DNA of 64,000 nt, from assembly GCA_002900995.3 (NCBI GenBank), contig CM035304.1:975498-1039497 (forward strand). The letters are read 5' to 3'. The notes beneath the pieces are model-generated. The model saw nothing but the letters and a program-made list of their open reading frames with translations, did not search any database and had not been told where the DNA came from. Shown here one piece after another: positions 1 to 12,056 of the stretch (positions are counted from its first letter, which is position 1; each line of letters starts with the position of its first letter). This DNA comes from Ganoderma boninense. Lineage: Eukaryota > Basidiomycota > Agaricomycetes > Polyporales > Polyporaceae. The translations under genes were made by a program, and so were the position numbers.

Positions 1-3000
1 GTGATGATGCGCAGATGTCGTGTCATCATCGTGGTGATTTTTCTGCCCGCCCTGCAGATCAAGACTCGAAAAACTCACAACGCTGGCGTTGAAACGCGAC
101 GATCTTGTTCTTGTCGGCCTCCATGGCCTTCCGTGAGACGCGGCCACCACCGATCGTCTGTTGATAAGCAGCCAAGTAAGTAGCACTGAACGCCAGTGCT
201 TGCGCCGACCCCTTCGGGGTCCATATTTTTATTTTCCGACTTGCCGCCAGGGGAATCACCCCACCAAGAGTAGCGAAGAGTGCGCAGGAGCTGGTTAATG
301 GCAATATAAACCATCAGCCTTCTCCGAGTCCAGCTCACTGGACTCGGCTACTGAAAACAGTATGCGCGTGCTGTGTGTGACCGTCCCAAAGCGGCTAAGG
401 CTCGGACTCAGGCCGCGCAGCGCCGCGTCCGTGCGATGATCGCGGCCTTCGCCCCACCCTTTCCGCCGTGTATCGCCAGATTCACACCCACTGGCAGCAC
501 GACACAGCGGCCCACTCGCGGTCCCACCGGTGAGTCGTGATGAACATTACGATTCGGTTTGGCCACACGCACCCAGGAGGAGGCGTGCCAAATGGGTACT
601 AATGCTAGGTCAATGATAGGCGGGGATCGGGGAGAGCAGAGACTGAGGTGCAGAGGCAGAGACAACGCGTACGACTTGACGATAGCTGCTGTGAATTAGT
701 GATCGTAATCAGTGTCGTAAAGAGAAGCTCTCTCCATAATGGAATGCACCCGCGCCGAGCTCTGTATTCAATCATGGAGGAACCGTGGGTTGCCATTGAC
801 GAATCATCGGCAGCGAGGCCCGCGAGGGCTGGTGGCCTTGTTCCCCATCTGTTGCCCTCGTCAGGGCGCACCGAACGTCGGGGGTTGCGACGTGCTCGGG
901 GATGGGTCGTCGGTCGACGCTGCCCTGGTGTCTCGCGGTGCCTGTGACGTTTGCGAGAGGCGGGACGCAAGTGTTAAATGAAGCGTAACCAGCCCAAATC
1001 GCTCACTAGTGCTGCGCCTGTAAGACAAAATGATAAACGACTGCGCTTTAAGGGACCGCCGCAAGGGGCAATCGCCGGTGTCCTTGTCGCTGCCAGGCAC
1101 GCCGCGCAGAGGTTATGACAGCGGCTTATTCGCCGACGTCGTTTCGTCTGAACACGAGTCTCCTGCCGCAGGGGCCAGGGCGGGTGGCAGCGCACTGGTA
1201 GCAAGTAGCAAGATGCGTAGATGCCGGCAAGGGGCTGGGATCAGCTGGGATCCTCGTCAGATAGCGATGAAAATGAGCGGTCCCTGAACGTCGGTGGCTC
1301 GCTGTGCTGCCGGCATGGGGCACTCTTCACCGGTCCCTGCGAGCACTACGGCTCCCCGGCCGCGCGATGCGCAACCCAGGTGGGCTTTGTGCGGCCCAGA
1401 CAACGAGATAGCAGAGCCTAGGGAGGATGGCACGTAGCCAGAGGCTGGTGAGAAAGGCGCGGCGCAGGACGGGACACGGCGTGTCGAGGTTTCCCCGAGT
1501 TACCTACGCACACGCACTCCACCGGTGAATAGCAGCAGCACGCCCTCCCAAAACGCCGTCAAGCTTCAGGCTTCAGGGTTCGTGTCAGACCCCCTGGCGA
1601 CGCTGACAAAAGAGAAGGCGCGAACGCACCGGCGCAGGCTGCCGAGGATTCAATGCGCAGGACAGCACGCCGGCGCTGTCCCATGCCCGGAGCATGTGAA
1701 GGAGAGGTGGGATTGCGGAACGGGGTGCACACATGTGTATGTGAAAGAGAAGGGCCTGGTTGGTAACCAACGTTCGCAACGAGCGGAGGGGCGAAGGGGG
1801 CGATACGAAACGTTCTGCTTAGGCTCCTAGAGAGCCTGGGGTCTGTGTATTGTGGCGACGTTGCACGACGTTGCGGATGCAATCGCCGTATTGCCGGTAG
1901 AGTAATACAAGGGCTGGCATTAGATAGACGTAGTAATGGAAACGCACCTCTGGCATCGGTAACACCCGGCAGTGGGATCGTCTCGTCATAGGATGGATCT
2001 CGAGTGCCTCTGGTGATGGGCGGAGGATCGGGTACGAGTAGCGAGCGGCGAGCTAGCCATTGAGGTATGGAAAGCAAAGTAAAGGCGCACAAGGAGGTTT
2101 GGCCTTCGAGGTCGATGTGGGTCTTCTTGCACTCCATGTTCCCTGGCGATAAAACGCACCCGGACAAGACAACCTCTGGACTCGAATGTTCGCCACGGAG
2201 ACAGGCGGCGAGTAGCTTATGGAGGTGGAGGCTAGAGCGGTAGATGCCATTCAAATTGGTGCGATCGGAGGCGGGAGAGCGGGAGCGAGCAGAAAAAGTT
2301 CGCTTGCGACCCCCGCAAGCGAGGAGAAGCGTCCGTACATCACCATGGATCTGATGCGTGGATGACGAAAGCAGCGATGCGCCGCAGAAAGAATGGGGGC
2401 ACGTACAGACGAGAGCGTTCCGTATACGCGTGGCCCCAAACTCAACCATCATCCCGCACTTTCCCTCCAGAGAAGAACGAACACCGAGGACGTAGGGGGC
2501 GATCCGCGGGAATGAAGTGCCTGATGGTTTGCAGCCCACCGCGGATGCTCGTGACGTGCGAGTCGCAAGCCGTCAACAAAAGGTTTGACTCGTTGACGGG
2601 GCCACCACCCATCCCACCCAATCCCATCGGCCGCTGCGAAACCTCGATCGCCGAAGAGCATCCGCCTAGACTGAGAGGTTCGGACAGCTCCAGAGCTTGT
2701 CTCTTTTGCGGAGTGGACTCCGGCGATAGCGCACGACGCCCAGCGGACAGCTTGGGCCGGCGGAAGAACCCCTCTTGCTCGTCCCCAGCCATCGACATCG
2801 CTTGAAGGCCGCGGGGAAGAAGGAAGGGGGGGAGGGAGTCGAGGCGGCGACAAGTGGAGCAGCGCACCCCGATGACAAGCCAGCGATGCGATGCGGGAGG
2901 AGAGAGTGGTCAGAGAACCCAGAATGCCAGCAGGCAGAGAAGGGGCTTGCCAGACCAGCGGCGTCGGCAGCGCAAGGGACCGCCGGGGCGCCGGGAAGTC

Positions 3001-6000
3001 CTAGCAGCCAGTGCGGCTCCCAAGCCGCACGCAGCGCGAGCTCGCGATGGCAAGTCCGGACCACGTCCGCTCGGGCGAGTGCCCGACTGCCGAGCACAGA
3101 CCTCTGTCAGGCGCGCCACAGGCTTCTGCCATTAAACCAACGATGTGATCGCCCATCCACGCCCGAGCAACGCCGCGGGGGGCGCGGGACGGGAGAAGAG
3201 AACGCAACAATGCCGGTTGATAGTGCGGCAGTTGGCTCCGGGCCTCCCAGATTCGCTGGCTGCGCCATTGGGGGCAGGCTGGAGCCCAAGGCATGAAACT
3301 CTGTCCGGGCGGAGGAGCTTGGTACCGAGGGTAGGTAGCTATTACGGGAGGCGGCAAAGGTAGACGTTTCGGCTGAGTGGAAACCTGTCGGGGTACGGAC
3401 ATGATGAATGGGCGGACAGAGTGCGTCCGATGTGTTATGGTTAGCATCCGGGGGCTGGTGGAGGTCGTGCCGGGGCGGCGAGGTGTCGTGTGTGCCGTAC
3501 TGCTGCTTTCATCGCGTCGATGGTCGAGAAGGTGGGAAAACCACGACCACGACGACGAGTGGGGCAAAAGGGCCTGAATGTCGAGGGGTCGTGTCGGGAA
3601 AAAAGCGATGGCGAGGCCGGGGTCCGTGGAAGTCCAACCTTGCCAGCCACCGCGCCGAGCTGGGGTCTGACGGCACGGTTCGTGGACAGCGCAGGATCGT
3701 GACAGAATCAATCACGTCCTGACCAAATAAACCGCGTGACTGCGTCTTCTCCTGCGTCTACACGCCATTTGTAGTTACGAAAAAGAGAAACCGTACCCAA
3801 AACGCTGTCGAAAAGGGAGATAGGGCTGAGGAGACGAGCAGAAGGCCGTTCGGTTTGTCAGGTGAGCGAATTTGGACAGATTGGGCATTGGCAATGAGGC
3901 CATTGGAGTGGGTTGTTAGATCCAGCTTCTCAAGCTTGTGTGAGGTGACTGACCACTCCAGGAAAATTCGCGCGAACTCTTGTGGCCGAAGGAATACAGA
4001 AAGACGTTACGGTGAGTACCTTCTGGTGCACGCTAGACACGTGACGGTAAGCGCAAGCAATCTCGTTCAATACCGGAGCCAGCAATGAGGGACGCACAGT
4101 ACTTCGACTTCGCGTTCACCCGGGCGCTACCGATATGACCGCGAGAATGAGAACCTGGAGAAGATTCATGATATCGAGTATGAATGGCATGCGCAGCACC
4201 GTGGGCCGGTCACCCCCCTTTGCGTGTTCGTATTGCGCACACGAGCGTTCGGCACAGACGCGCGAGGTCGAGAGGGTAGGAGGGGTAGCATGAGTTTTCT
4301 GTCTTCTCCCGTGAGCTTCTTTTCTTGCGGCGTCTCTGTCCGGACCGCGCAGTGGGTTCCCGAGTCTGCGCTTGGGCCTTCCGGAAGGTGGCTCGCTCCC
4401 ACCAGGCAGCGCACCCGCTAGAAGATCGAGGCCTGGGTGCCATGCCCCACGAGTCCGCGATCCACCACACGTCGTGTCTTTGACGGATTGAACGGAGCGA
4501 CGCTGAGTGGAAATGGTATCATGGGAACTTCCAGTTGAGCGCATCAAGGTCGTATCAAGGGCGAGAAGTACAGAAGCTCACGGTAAAATAAGGTCATTCC
4601 AGCCATTCACAATGCTTTGTGTTCGATGGATCTGTCCCGCTGGCATCGCCTAGTGTCGGGTCACAGATGAATCATGCTCCTAGATGTTTGTGCCAGTGCT
4701 GTGGAGCGGCATCTGGGTGTGTGTGACCGAGGGGTTTTTGAGTATATGCTTTGCAAATTACGAGAAGAACAACTCACTCTCGAATCGTGAACCTTGTACG
4801 CCCATCTTGAACTGTATCGAGAGGCCATTCCCACCGCCGTGAAGCGGGATTCAAACTTCCATACGCGGTCAACCTACGAAAATCAGGTGCGCGAACTCGA
4901 CGTGCTCACCGGATATGGCTACCACTCAAGAACATCGCTCTCACGCTAGAGGATAAAGTTGCTGTATGCGCGCGCACTGGGCCAGAAGAAATTGGGGGTG
5001 CCGGTCTAAGACCGCCTGGAGAATTGGAGTGTGCGAAGACCAATGTGTCGAGGGAATGCCGGTAGAAGAGATGACCCTCACGGGGAATACGTTGCACTAA
5101 GGATAACGTGCTTAACAAATTGATACGATCTTTGTTCTATGGCAATAGAGAATGACGGAAGAGGGATTTCTTTACTTACCCAGCGTCGAGATTCTACGAG
5201 CCGCCTGCCTGTCAATGCTCACTCATCCCACTATATGGGCTCCTCCGACCATCTACCTCCTGTTCCCGGTCAAAAGGTCTGTTTTTTGCAGGAAAATATC
5301 AGCTTGCAGTGAAAATAAATGTGAGAGGAGGACAACAGCGTTAGAGAGGCATAGAGGGACGTGGTGGCTTGTTGCTAAGATGCAGTGGCGGGAGCATGCC
5401 CAATTTGGGACGAGAGGCGGACCGACAATGGCCACGTGGCTCCCGCCGCTTCGCAACCGCTTGCTGTATCTGGATCTCCTCTCTTCTCTGCATGTCTGAG
5501 TCTTGCGCATGTGCTTGTACACTCCTCCTGAACACACTGACCCACGCACTGTAATCTTGGAGCAGCAACGACTACAACACCAGCGCTCAAAAAGCTACAC
5601 CGCATGGTCGACACAACTTTGAACACTACACGCCGATTATGTCTCAGGCTCTGTCTCAGGTCATCGCTGCGTCATTTCATATGCAGCGACTTCTCTCGAT
5701 TTTTGTCCACAGTTTCGCTCTCCACACAAGATACGTCTCACTATGAGCCGTGACATCTTCGTACGATTCATAATATATCCCGTGCGTGTACCACGCATGT
5801 CACATATCCCGATGCGCTGCTGCGAGTAGCGTAATCCAAGAGAATGTCCCCAAGCTTAGCAGCTGCTCATCAAACCTCCTCGAAAACGACTTGCAATTAA
5901 GTATCCACTTATAGCTCGTTTTTCCTCATGGCATCGAACAAGGATTCGCTCCCCCACATCGCCTCTGTGCCGGTCCGCCCTCGTTCGCAGCTCGGTGAAC

Positions 6001-6955
6001 TATTTGTGCTCCCGGATTGGCGCATGCTGTATGGTTCGGTGCGAAAACTACCCGAGGGTGCATGGAATCTGACCCCTGCTTCACTGACAGGCCTGAGGAG
6101 CCGCACCAGCCAATTTGATACCCTGAACGTCCTCCCGGAGTTGGCAATCTTTTTGCTCACTGACAGCTGAAGCACTCGCACTCGTCTGCATGATGAGATG
6201 CGCCCCTTCAATTTTGTGGGTACGTTCGCTTCTCTTTCTTCCTCTTCGTCGCATCAATCCGCCTTCCAAGTCTAGCAAATTTCACCATGCAAGCCCCTCC
6301 GTGTTAGGGTTCGTGGGGCTGGAGCTGTGCGCCGTTACGAGTCTGTGCGTTTCTCCACTCGCGTTTCAAATATCCCCTCCAGTTAACTATGATCCCGATT
6401 AGCTGCAGGTACACATGCCATACTACGCCATACAGCGAACAAATCCTGGTAATGATATTCCGTGCATGACGCGAGTGTTGTGGCTTCTCATCCAATGTCA
6501 AATAAACTATATGCAGCTTCATGGAAGCTAGAAGACCGAGAAACACCGTTGTACGAACTCGAGAACCTGAAGGCACTCCCGAACCACCGGCAAAAAGACG
6601 CTTCCTTTCACAGCCATCTGGAAGGCTCAGACCTGAATGGCGTTGGTGATGCCATTATGAGATGCAGCAAGCGTGAATGGGTACATCTGGATATGGTGTC
6701 GCTGATGTCACGATCTTCCAAGGCTGTTGCGAAGGCTTCATTTCATCCATTACCGGTACAGTCTGCGCTACCCGCGCATGGGTCCTCCGAGGCCGGGGCT
6801 CCCTTTGAGACGTCGGGTGGCTTTCGCGCAAAATTTCTCCACCGTGAAGTGTTGGCCAGGTCATCGAGTTAGTTAGCGTTGATCATATGCGATCGAAGAG
6901 GAGTTACAGAGTGCCAGGACCTCGATTGAGCAAAAAGGTCAGTGTAAAATGGCAA
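1..6955. other. Interval with no supported gene
   Basis: No recognisable domain, spliced gene or transposon terminus was found in nearly 7 kb. Open frames occur on both strands, the longest 326 codons (minus, 1559-2539), but they have low-complexity composition, overlap each other antisense, and resemble no family I know. 2400-3700 is GC-rich and ORF-dense on both strands. A lineage-specific gene there cannot be excluded. The right end is the flank of a tRNA gene. Confidence 0.5.
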
Positions 6956-7027
6956 TGCCCTCAGGCTGGATTGAACAACCGACCTCACCATTACGAGTGG
7001 CGCGCTCTACCACTGAGCTATAAGGGC
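6956..7027 (-). tRNA. tRNA-Thr (anticodon CGU)
   Basis: A 72-nt cloverleaf on the minus strand. The 7-bp acceptor stem (GCCCTTA with TGAGGGC) has one G-T pair, and the discriminator base is A. The D arm is GCTC/GAGC with an A-box (TAGCTCAGTGG). The anticodon stem is CGCCA/TGGTG with loop CTCGTAA, giving anticodon CGT, which reads ACG (Thr). The T arm is GGTTG/CAGCC with loop TTCAATC. There is no intron. On the minus strand a TTTT run (complement of 6946-6949) lies 6 nt beyond the 3' end and fits a Pol III terminator. Its 5' end is only 91 bp from the KRI1 start codon, so the two genes are divergent over a very short shared region. Confidence 0.95.
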
Positions 7028-7118
7028 AATGGCGAATCTACCATACATTCATTTCTATAATAGATCGAGACCCCTCACGCAAACATTCTAGCGTCCATGC
7101 CCCCGAAACCTAACTCCC

Positions 7119-9546
7119 ATGTTTTCCGACGACTCCGACGTGGACGTGGACGACGTCCAGCTCACCATCAATGAGCACTACGCGAAGGCGTACGAACACC
7201 GCAAGGAACGCGAAGAACTAGCAAAGCGTACGCCACACCTCCGCTTCGATTTCTCTCGTTCTAACTTCTAATCCTGACTTGATGCTGCAGTCAAAGAAAA
7301 GTACGGCTCTGACGTCGACGAAGATGCGGATGAAGAGGACTCGGAGGACGCTGAGTCCGAAGACGAAGACGGCGAGGAGCTGACCCCGGCGATGGACGCG
7401 GCCATCCTCCGTACGCTCGCGCGCATCAGGCGCAAGGATCCGTCGATCTACGAGGGCAGCAAAGACGTGTTCGAAGGTGTGTCTCTCGGTCTTTTGATAT
7501 CTTCTATGGACGGGCGAGTCTCAGTGTGGTGGAGGATAGAGGAGAGGCAGAGGACTGGGGACGTGCAGCTAGGCTCGCGGGCACCGAAGGACAAGGTACG
7601 GCCCTTCTTCGCAGTTCCTATCTTGCATACCCTCCGAGAGCTCAACATGCAACCCCCTCCACGGCCGCTACACGACAGTCTAAGCCCTTGACAATCCGCC
7701 AACACGCCCTCGCGGCAGCACTGGAAGATGCGTCCGGCTCCCGCTCGCCTTCTCCTGAGCCTATGACGTACGTTCAAGAGCAAGAGCGGCTGCGTGAAGA
7801 CACCATCGCGGCGTTCAAGGCCGCTGTAAAAGGCGAGGACGAAGAGGATGACTTCCTGGTTCCACGCGAGAAGACGAAGGATGAGATCGAGCAGGAAGAG
7901 GAGGAGTACCGTGCGTTCCTGGAGCGCGAGGTCGGACAGGACTTGGCGGAGATCATCACGGTGGAGGACGATGGTGGGGTGGCGGATGGGGTACGTGGCG
8001 GATGACGAGGATGAGGAAGGGGAGAAACCGAAGAAGAAGAAAAAGGCAAGAAGGAGAAGGAAAGGGATGCCAAGGCGAAGCCTGGGAAGAGCAAGCAGGA
8101 CGAGGACCAAGAGTTCCTGATGAAGTGCGTGCATGCCCCATCCTCGCTCGTGAATGCCGTTGCCTGATTATAGGTAACCCCTCGCATATAGCTACATTCT
8201 GAACCGCGGCTGGATCGACAAGGCCGCCCGGCGGCTCCCGACCTACAAGGAGATCACTAGAAAAGGGAAAGCGAAGGCCGGTCCTGACTCAGACTCGGAG
8301 GACGATAGATCCAGCGACGAAGGAGACGGTGATGGCGACGAGGAGGGGTTGGTGGATGAGGACGAAGTTCGACGACATAGCGGACGCATTCGAGAGCTCG
8401 TATAACTTCCGTTTCGAGGAACCGTACGTTACTTTCTGTTCCATCGCCTCTCCTCAAGTATCTCACCGAGATTCATCTCAACAGCGATGCAGCAGAGATT
8501 GCGCGCTACCCTCGTAACATCTCCTCTCTGGTCCGGCGGCAGGACACGACGCGCAAGGACGCGCGTGAAAAGCGCAAGGCGCGCAAGGAGGAGGAGCTGC
8601 TCAAGAAGCGCGAGGAGATCAAGCGGCTCAAGGCGCTGAAGATGAAGGAGCTGCGCGCGAAGCTGGAGCGCATCGGCGCAGAGGGCGGGAAGGTTCTCGA
8701 CGAGAGCAAAGGTACGTCCGCCCTCCGCCCGTTTCCTGGCGTGCAGAACAGCACGGCCGACTTTCATGGACCCACCCGCAGCCCTCCAAGACCTCGACCT
8801 GGAGGCGGACTGGGACCCCGAGGCGCACGATCGCCAGATGCGCGAGCTCTACGAGAACGACGCTGCCGGCTTCGGGTTGGGGTTCGGCGACGGGGACGGA
8901 GACGGAGACGTCGACCTGGAGAAACCGACGTGGGCCGACGATATCGACATCACGGACATCGTCCCGCACGGGCTCGACTCCGACGCGGAGCACGGCGCCG
9001 GGCCGTCGGACAAAGACAAAAAGAAGAAAAAGAAGAAGAAAAAGAAGAAGGGCGGCGACGACGACAACGATGACGGCAGAGGCGTCGACGTGGACGAGAT
9101 GGACGCAGACGTCGAGCGCGCGCCGCCCGCGTTCGACGACGACGAGGAGTGGGACGGCACGGAGGAGATGCGCAAGCGGAAGCTCGAGGAGTACATGGAC
9201 GAGGTGTATGGGCTCGACTTCAACGACATGGTGCGCCTCTCTGCTCCCCTAGCGTGCCTGTGCCCGTGCCCCAGTGCTGACTTTAGCTGCGTACACTTAG
9301 GTCGGCGGTATGCCGACGCGCTTCCACTACGCCAGAGTCGACTCCCAGACGTTCGGCCTCTCGCCCGCGGAGATCCTCATGGCGACCGACGCGGAGCTAA
9401 ACACGTTCATGGGAATTAAGAAGTACGCGCCATACCGGAAGGAGGGCAAGGGCCGGACGTGGGACGCGCAGCGCGGCGCGCGTCTGAAGGAGCTCAAGGA
9501 CACCCTGAAGGAGCGCGGGGCGGGCGGGCGCGAAGAAGGCGGTTGA
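7119..9546 (+). CDS. KRI1: Kri1 family ribosome biogenesis protein, with frame breaks
   Basis: Kri1 is a nucleolar factor for 40S/pre-rRNA processing, essential in yeast. The start is MFSDDSDVDVDD at 7119. Proposed exons are 7119-7227, 7291-7476, 7540-7595, 7679-8124, 8192-8423, 8485-8711, 8782-9230 and 9301-9546, all joined by GT-AG introns of 61-83 nt with matching phases. Family landmarks are the acidic N-terminus, KPLTIRQHALAAALED after exon 3, FLMNYILNRGWIDKAARRLP across exons 4/5, a Lys/Glu-rich helical stretch in exon 6, and the Kri1 C-terminal block LSPAEILMATDAELNTFMGI in exon 8. Three oddities stand out. Exon 4 needs two compensating one-base shifts between about 7980 and 8050. Exon 5 has one extra base near 8365. 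The frame closes with TGATGA at 9544-9549, yet a Lys-rich stretch continues in the same frame to 9837. The family call is firm; whether the breaks are sequence errors is open. Confidence 0.88.
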
Positions 9547-9549
9547 TGA

Positions 9550-9837
9550 ACAGGCGCGATGGAGAAGACGAAGAAGCGCAAGGGAAAGAAGGAGCGTATG
9601 CGGGAAAAGGCTGCAGCCGCAGCCGCAGCGGGTGGCGAGGACGGGGCTGGGGAGGAGCTAGAAGCCGAGGTGGCGGGGGACGCCCCCAAGGAGAAGCGGC
9701 GGAAACGGAAGTTGGAAGAGGAGGAGGCTGACGAAGCCGAGGAGGTGGACGACGACGCAGCGGATGGGGCTGAGGGGGCGTCGAGGAAAAGGAAACGGAG
9801 GAGACAGCGGAAGACGGCTGCTGCGGTGTCTGCATAG
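9550..9837 (+). other. In-frame Lys/Glu-rich continuation of KRI1 after two stop codons
   Basis: Immediately after the double stop the same reading frame stays open. It encodes MEKTKKRKGKKERMREK, an Ala run, then acidic and Lys/Arg-rich sequence ending at a stop near 9835. This composition is like the basic tail expected on fungal Kri1 proteins. It could be the genuine C-terminus, cut off by two compensating indels around 9515-9560: the alternative frame there reads AKKAVDEQAR with no stop. It could also be a relict tail, or untranslated sequence. No separate promoter or start context supports an independent gene. Confidence 0.45.
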
Positions 9838-11102
9838 CTGAGCCCCTTTCGTCTTTGATTAATATCATTATCGTCTTGCTTCTCTATGCGTTGTTGTTCA
9901 CCTTGTGCTCACTCGAATTACGTTCAGTCCTGAGAGTTGTCAAGAGGTTGAAAGGCGTGGAGTTCGCCGAGGCGCACCAATGCTAACCATTTCTGGACGA
10001 AGACGTCGTTGTGCAATTGCTACTCCCCAGCAACCATGTACTCCAGAATTAAGATGCTGAACGTCGGTTACAAGAGTCTTGTCTTGAACGCAGACTTGCA
10101 ATGCAACTCGCTCCCGCTGAGCTATAGCGATCTGCTCTCCCGCTTCCACGAGACGCAGACAACTGAGCGACACCAAGGTCAGCAAGTCGAGGTCGGTAGG
10201 GAGAGGTGCGTGAAATCCGACTTCGCTTGAGCGCACCCTCCGTGGCCTTGCCTGGACATTGCAGTGGCTCCCTCATGTCCCTATGCGCCTCCTCTTGAAG
10301 TCCGTTCGCTAACATCGCCGGAGTCACCAGTGTACCGGCCGCGTCTACCAACTTGGAAGACAGGGGGCTCTGTTTCTGGTTCAGGACCCGCGGCCGCGCA
10401 GCAGGCGAGTGGGAAAATTTCGGCGAGTAACTCATGGCGATATCTAATGTGTTTGGGAACACACGGGTCCTCGTTCTCTCGGCGCATGCCTTGCGGCGAC
10501 GAACGCGTCCGCCACCGAGCGCGGCGCGGAAGCTGTTGATCCACGAAGAGTTCGTGGATTTTACCTTCCTTGGCCGGGGCTCTGTTGTGCGATCCCCGAC
10601 CCGAGTTCCGATGTCCCTCTGGGTCAAGGACGTCCTGCCCCAGAAGATGTCATATGAACAGCAACGAATGGCCACTGACCCCGCACCGATAGGAGGGGTT
10701 TCCCCATCGTCGCATTCTAGGCATGCGCGATAGCGTACAGTAATATATAATGTCGGTTGGTGGCCTCATTTAATACTCGTTCAGGTCCATTAAAGCAGAC
10801 TTCAAAAAGATACCATGGATTGCAATTTTGTTCGGTTAGGTCAGCTTACTGTCCATGTAGGTGCAGTGCAAGGAGGGAAGTTCGGAAGAACATGCAAAAT
10901 ACTGGGAGCATCAGTCATGAGATGCTTGCAGAACAGATTTGCATGTTGGGCAGCTGGAGGATTGGTCGGTTCCCAACATCCAGGGAGCAGCACATCTTTA
11001 CATATAAGTATAAGTATACGGAGTGGTGTAGAGGTATGGATCGTTTGCTCCCAACGACACCAACACATCACGTCCCCAATGCCCACACGAGAACCCCCCG
11101 AA
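9838..11102. other. Intergenic region between KRI1 and panB (convergent)
   Basis: This holds the 3' flanks of KRI1 (plus) and panB (minus). Frames of up to 208 codons (minus, 10049-10675) show no recognisable domain. A minus-strand stretch around 10060-10135 looks like a tRNA D-arm and T-loop but has no closing acceptor stem. I see no supported gene. Confidence 0.4.
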
Positions 11103-12056
11103 CTATGCGCTCCCAACGACGTCCTCCGCGAGCCGCTCGAACTTCTCCCACTGCCCCTTCGGCATCTCGTAGCTCTCCTGCAGCGTCGGGAAGCTCCTCT
11201 CCCGCACCGCGTCCACATACCCGCGCACCCCGCGCTCGACCTCCCTATCGACCTGCGCGAACCGCCTTACAAACTTCGCCTGGTGCCCATGCCACGTCCC
11301 GAGCATGTCGTCCCACACGAGCACCTGCCCGTCCGTCCCCGCGCCCGCGCCAATGCCGATCGTGATCATGCGCGTGAGCCTCTGCGAGATGTACGCGGCG
11401 AGCGCGTGCGGGACGGCCTCGACGACGGCGGCGAACGCGCCGGCGTCCTCGAGCGCGAGCGCGCTGCGCAGCACGTCGAGCGCGGACGCGGCGTCGCGGC
11501 CCTGCGCGCGGTACCCGGAGAGCGCGACGTGGCGCTGCGGCTGGAGGCCGACGTGCGCGACGACGGGGATGCCGACGCGCGTGAGCGCGCGCACGGTCTC
11601 CGCGAGCTCGCGCCCGCCCTCCATCTTCACGGCCTCCGCGCCGCCCTCGCGCACGGCGCGCACGGCGCTGCGCAGCGCGTCGTCCGGGCCCGCGTGGTAC
11701 GTCCCGAAGGGCAGGTCCGCGACGAGGAGGGGCGCGCGGGAGCCGCGCGCGACGGCGCGCGTGTGGTGGAGGAGCTCGTCGAGCGTGAGGCGCGTGGTGG
11801 AGTCGTAGCCGAGGCAGACCTGCGCGAGCGAGTCGCCGACGAGCGTGATGTCGACCCCGTGCGCTTCGCAGGCGCGCCCCGTGGGGTAGTCGTAGGCCGT
11901 GAGCATCGTGATGGGCGTGCGGGACGCGCGGAGGGACTGTAGGTGCGCGATTGTCACTTTCTTGCGCGGGGGTGGAGTGCCTGCGGGAGAGGCGAAGGGT
12001 GAGCTGGCGTGTCCACGATAAGGGAAGGAACAGAGATGGGGAAGGCTGTGGGACAC
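11103..12056 (-). CDS. panB: 3-methyl-2-oxobutanoate hydroxymethyltransferase (PanB)
   Basis: PanB transfers a hydroxymethyl group from 5,10-methylene-tetrahydrofolate to 2-oxoisovalerate, giving ketopantoate, the first committed step to pantothenate and CoA. The single open frame is 317 residues, close to fungal homologues and about 50 longer than bacterial enzymes because of its N-terminus. Visible motifs in order are KVTIAHLQ, TMLTAYDYPTG, the metal-binding VGDSLAQVCLGYDST, LPFGTYHAGPDDA, EAVKMEGG, VAHVGLQPQRH (family consensus HVGLTPQ), the VVEAVP segment with the expected catalytic Glu, IGIGAGAGTDGQVLVWDD, and KFVRRFAQVDREVERGVRGY. The first 30 or so residues are Ser/Pro/Arg-rich and could be a mitochondrial presequence (inference). 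An upstream exon cannot be excluded. The frame is uninterrupted, unlike many neighbours. Confidence 0.95.
   Translation of the reverse strand: MSHSLPHLCSFPYRGHASSPFASPAGTPPPRKKVTIAHLQSLRASRTPITMLTAYDYPTGRACEAHGVDITLVGDSLAQVCLGYDSTTRLTLDELLHHTRAVARGSRAPLLVADLPFGTYHAGPDDALRSAVRAVREGGAEAVKMEGGRELAETVRALTRVGIPVVAHVGLQPQRHVALSGYRAQGRDAASALDVLRSALALEDAGAFAAVVEAVPHALAAYISQRLTRMITIGIGAGAGTDGQVLVWDDMLGTWHGHQAKFVRRFAQVDREVERGVRGYVDAVRERSFPTLQESYEMPKGQWEKFERLAEDVVGSA

Noticed and set aside
1559..2539. 326-codon minus-strand open frame
   Set aside because: No recognisable domain, biased composition and no splice or start context; chance openness in GC-rich DNA is plausible.
9018..9050. AAG/AAA tract as a microsatellite
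   Set aside because: It encodes an in-frame Lys run in KRI1 exon 7 and fits the basic regions typical of the protein.
10060..10135. tRNA-like sequence on the minus strand
   Set aside because: It has a D-arm and a GTTCAAG loop, but neither the acceptor nor the anticodon stem pairs.
10815..11942. 375-codon plus-strand frame
   Set aside because: Exact antisense of panB; Arg/Glu/His/Leu-rich composition typical of a shadow of a GC-rich gene.
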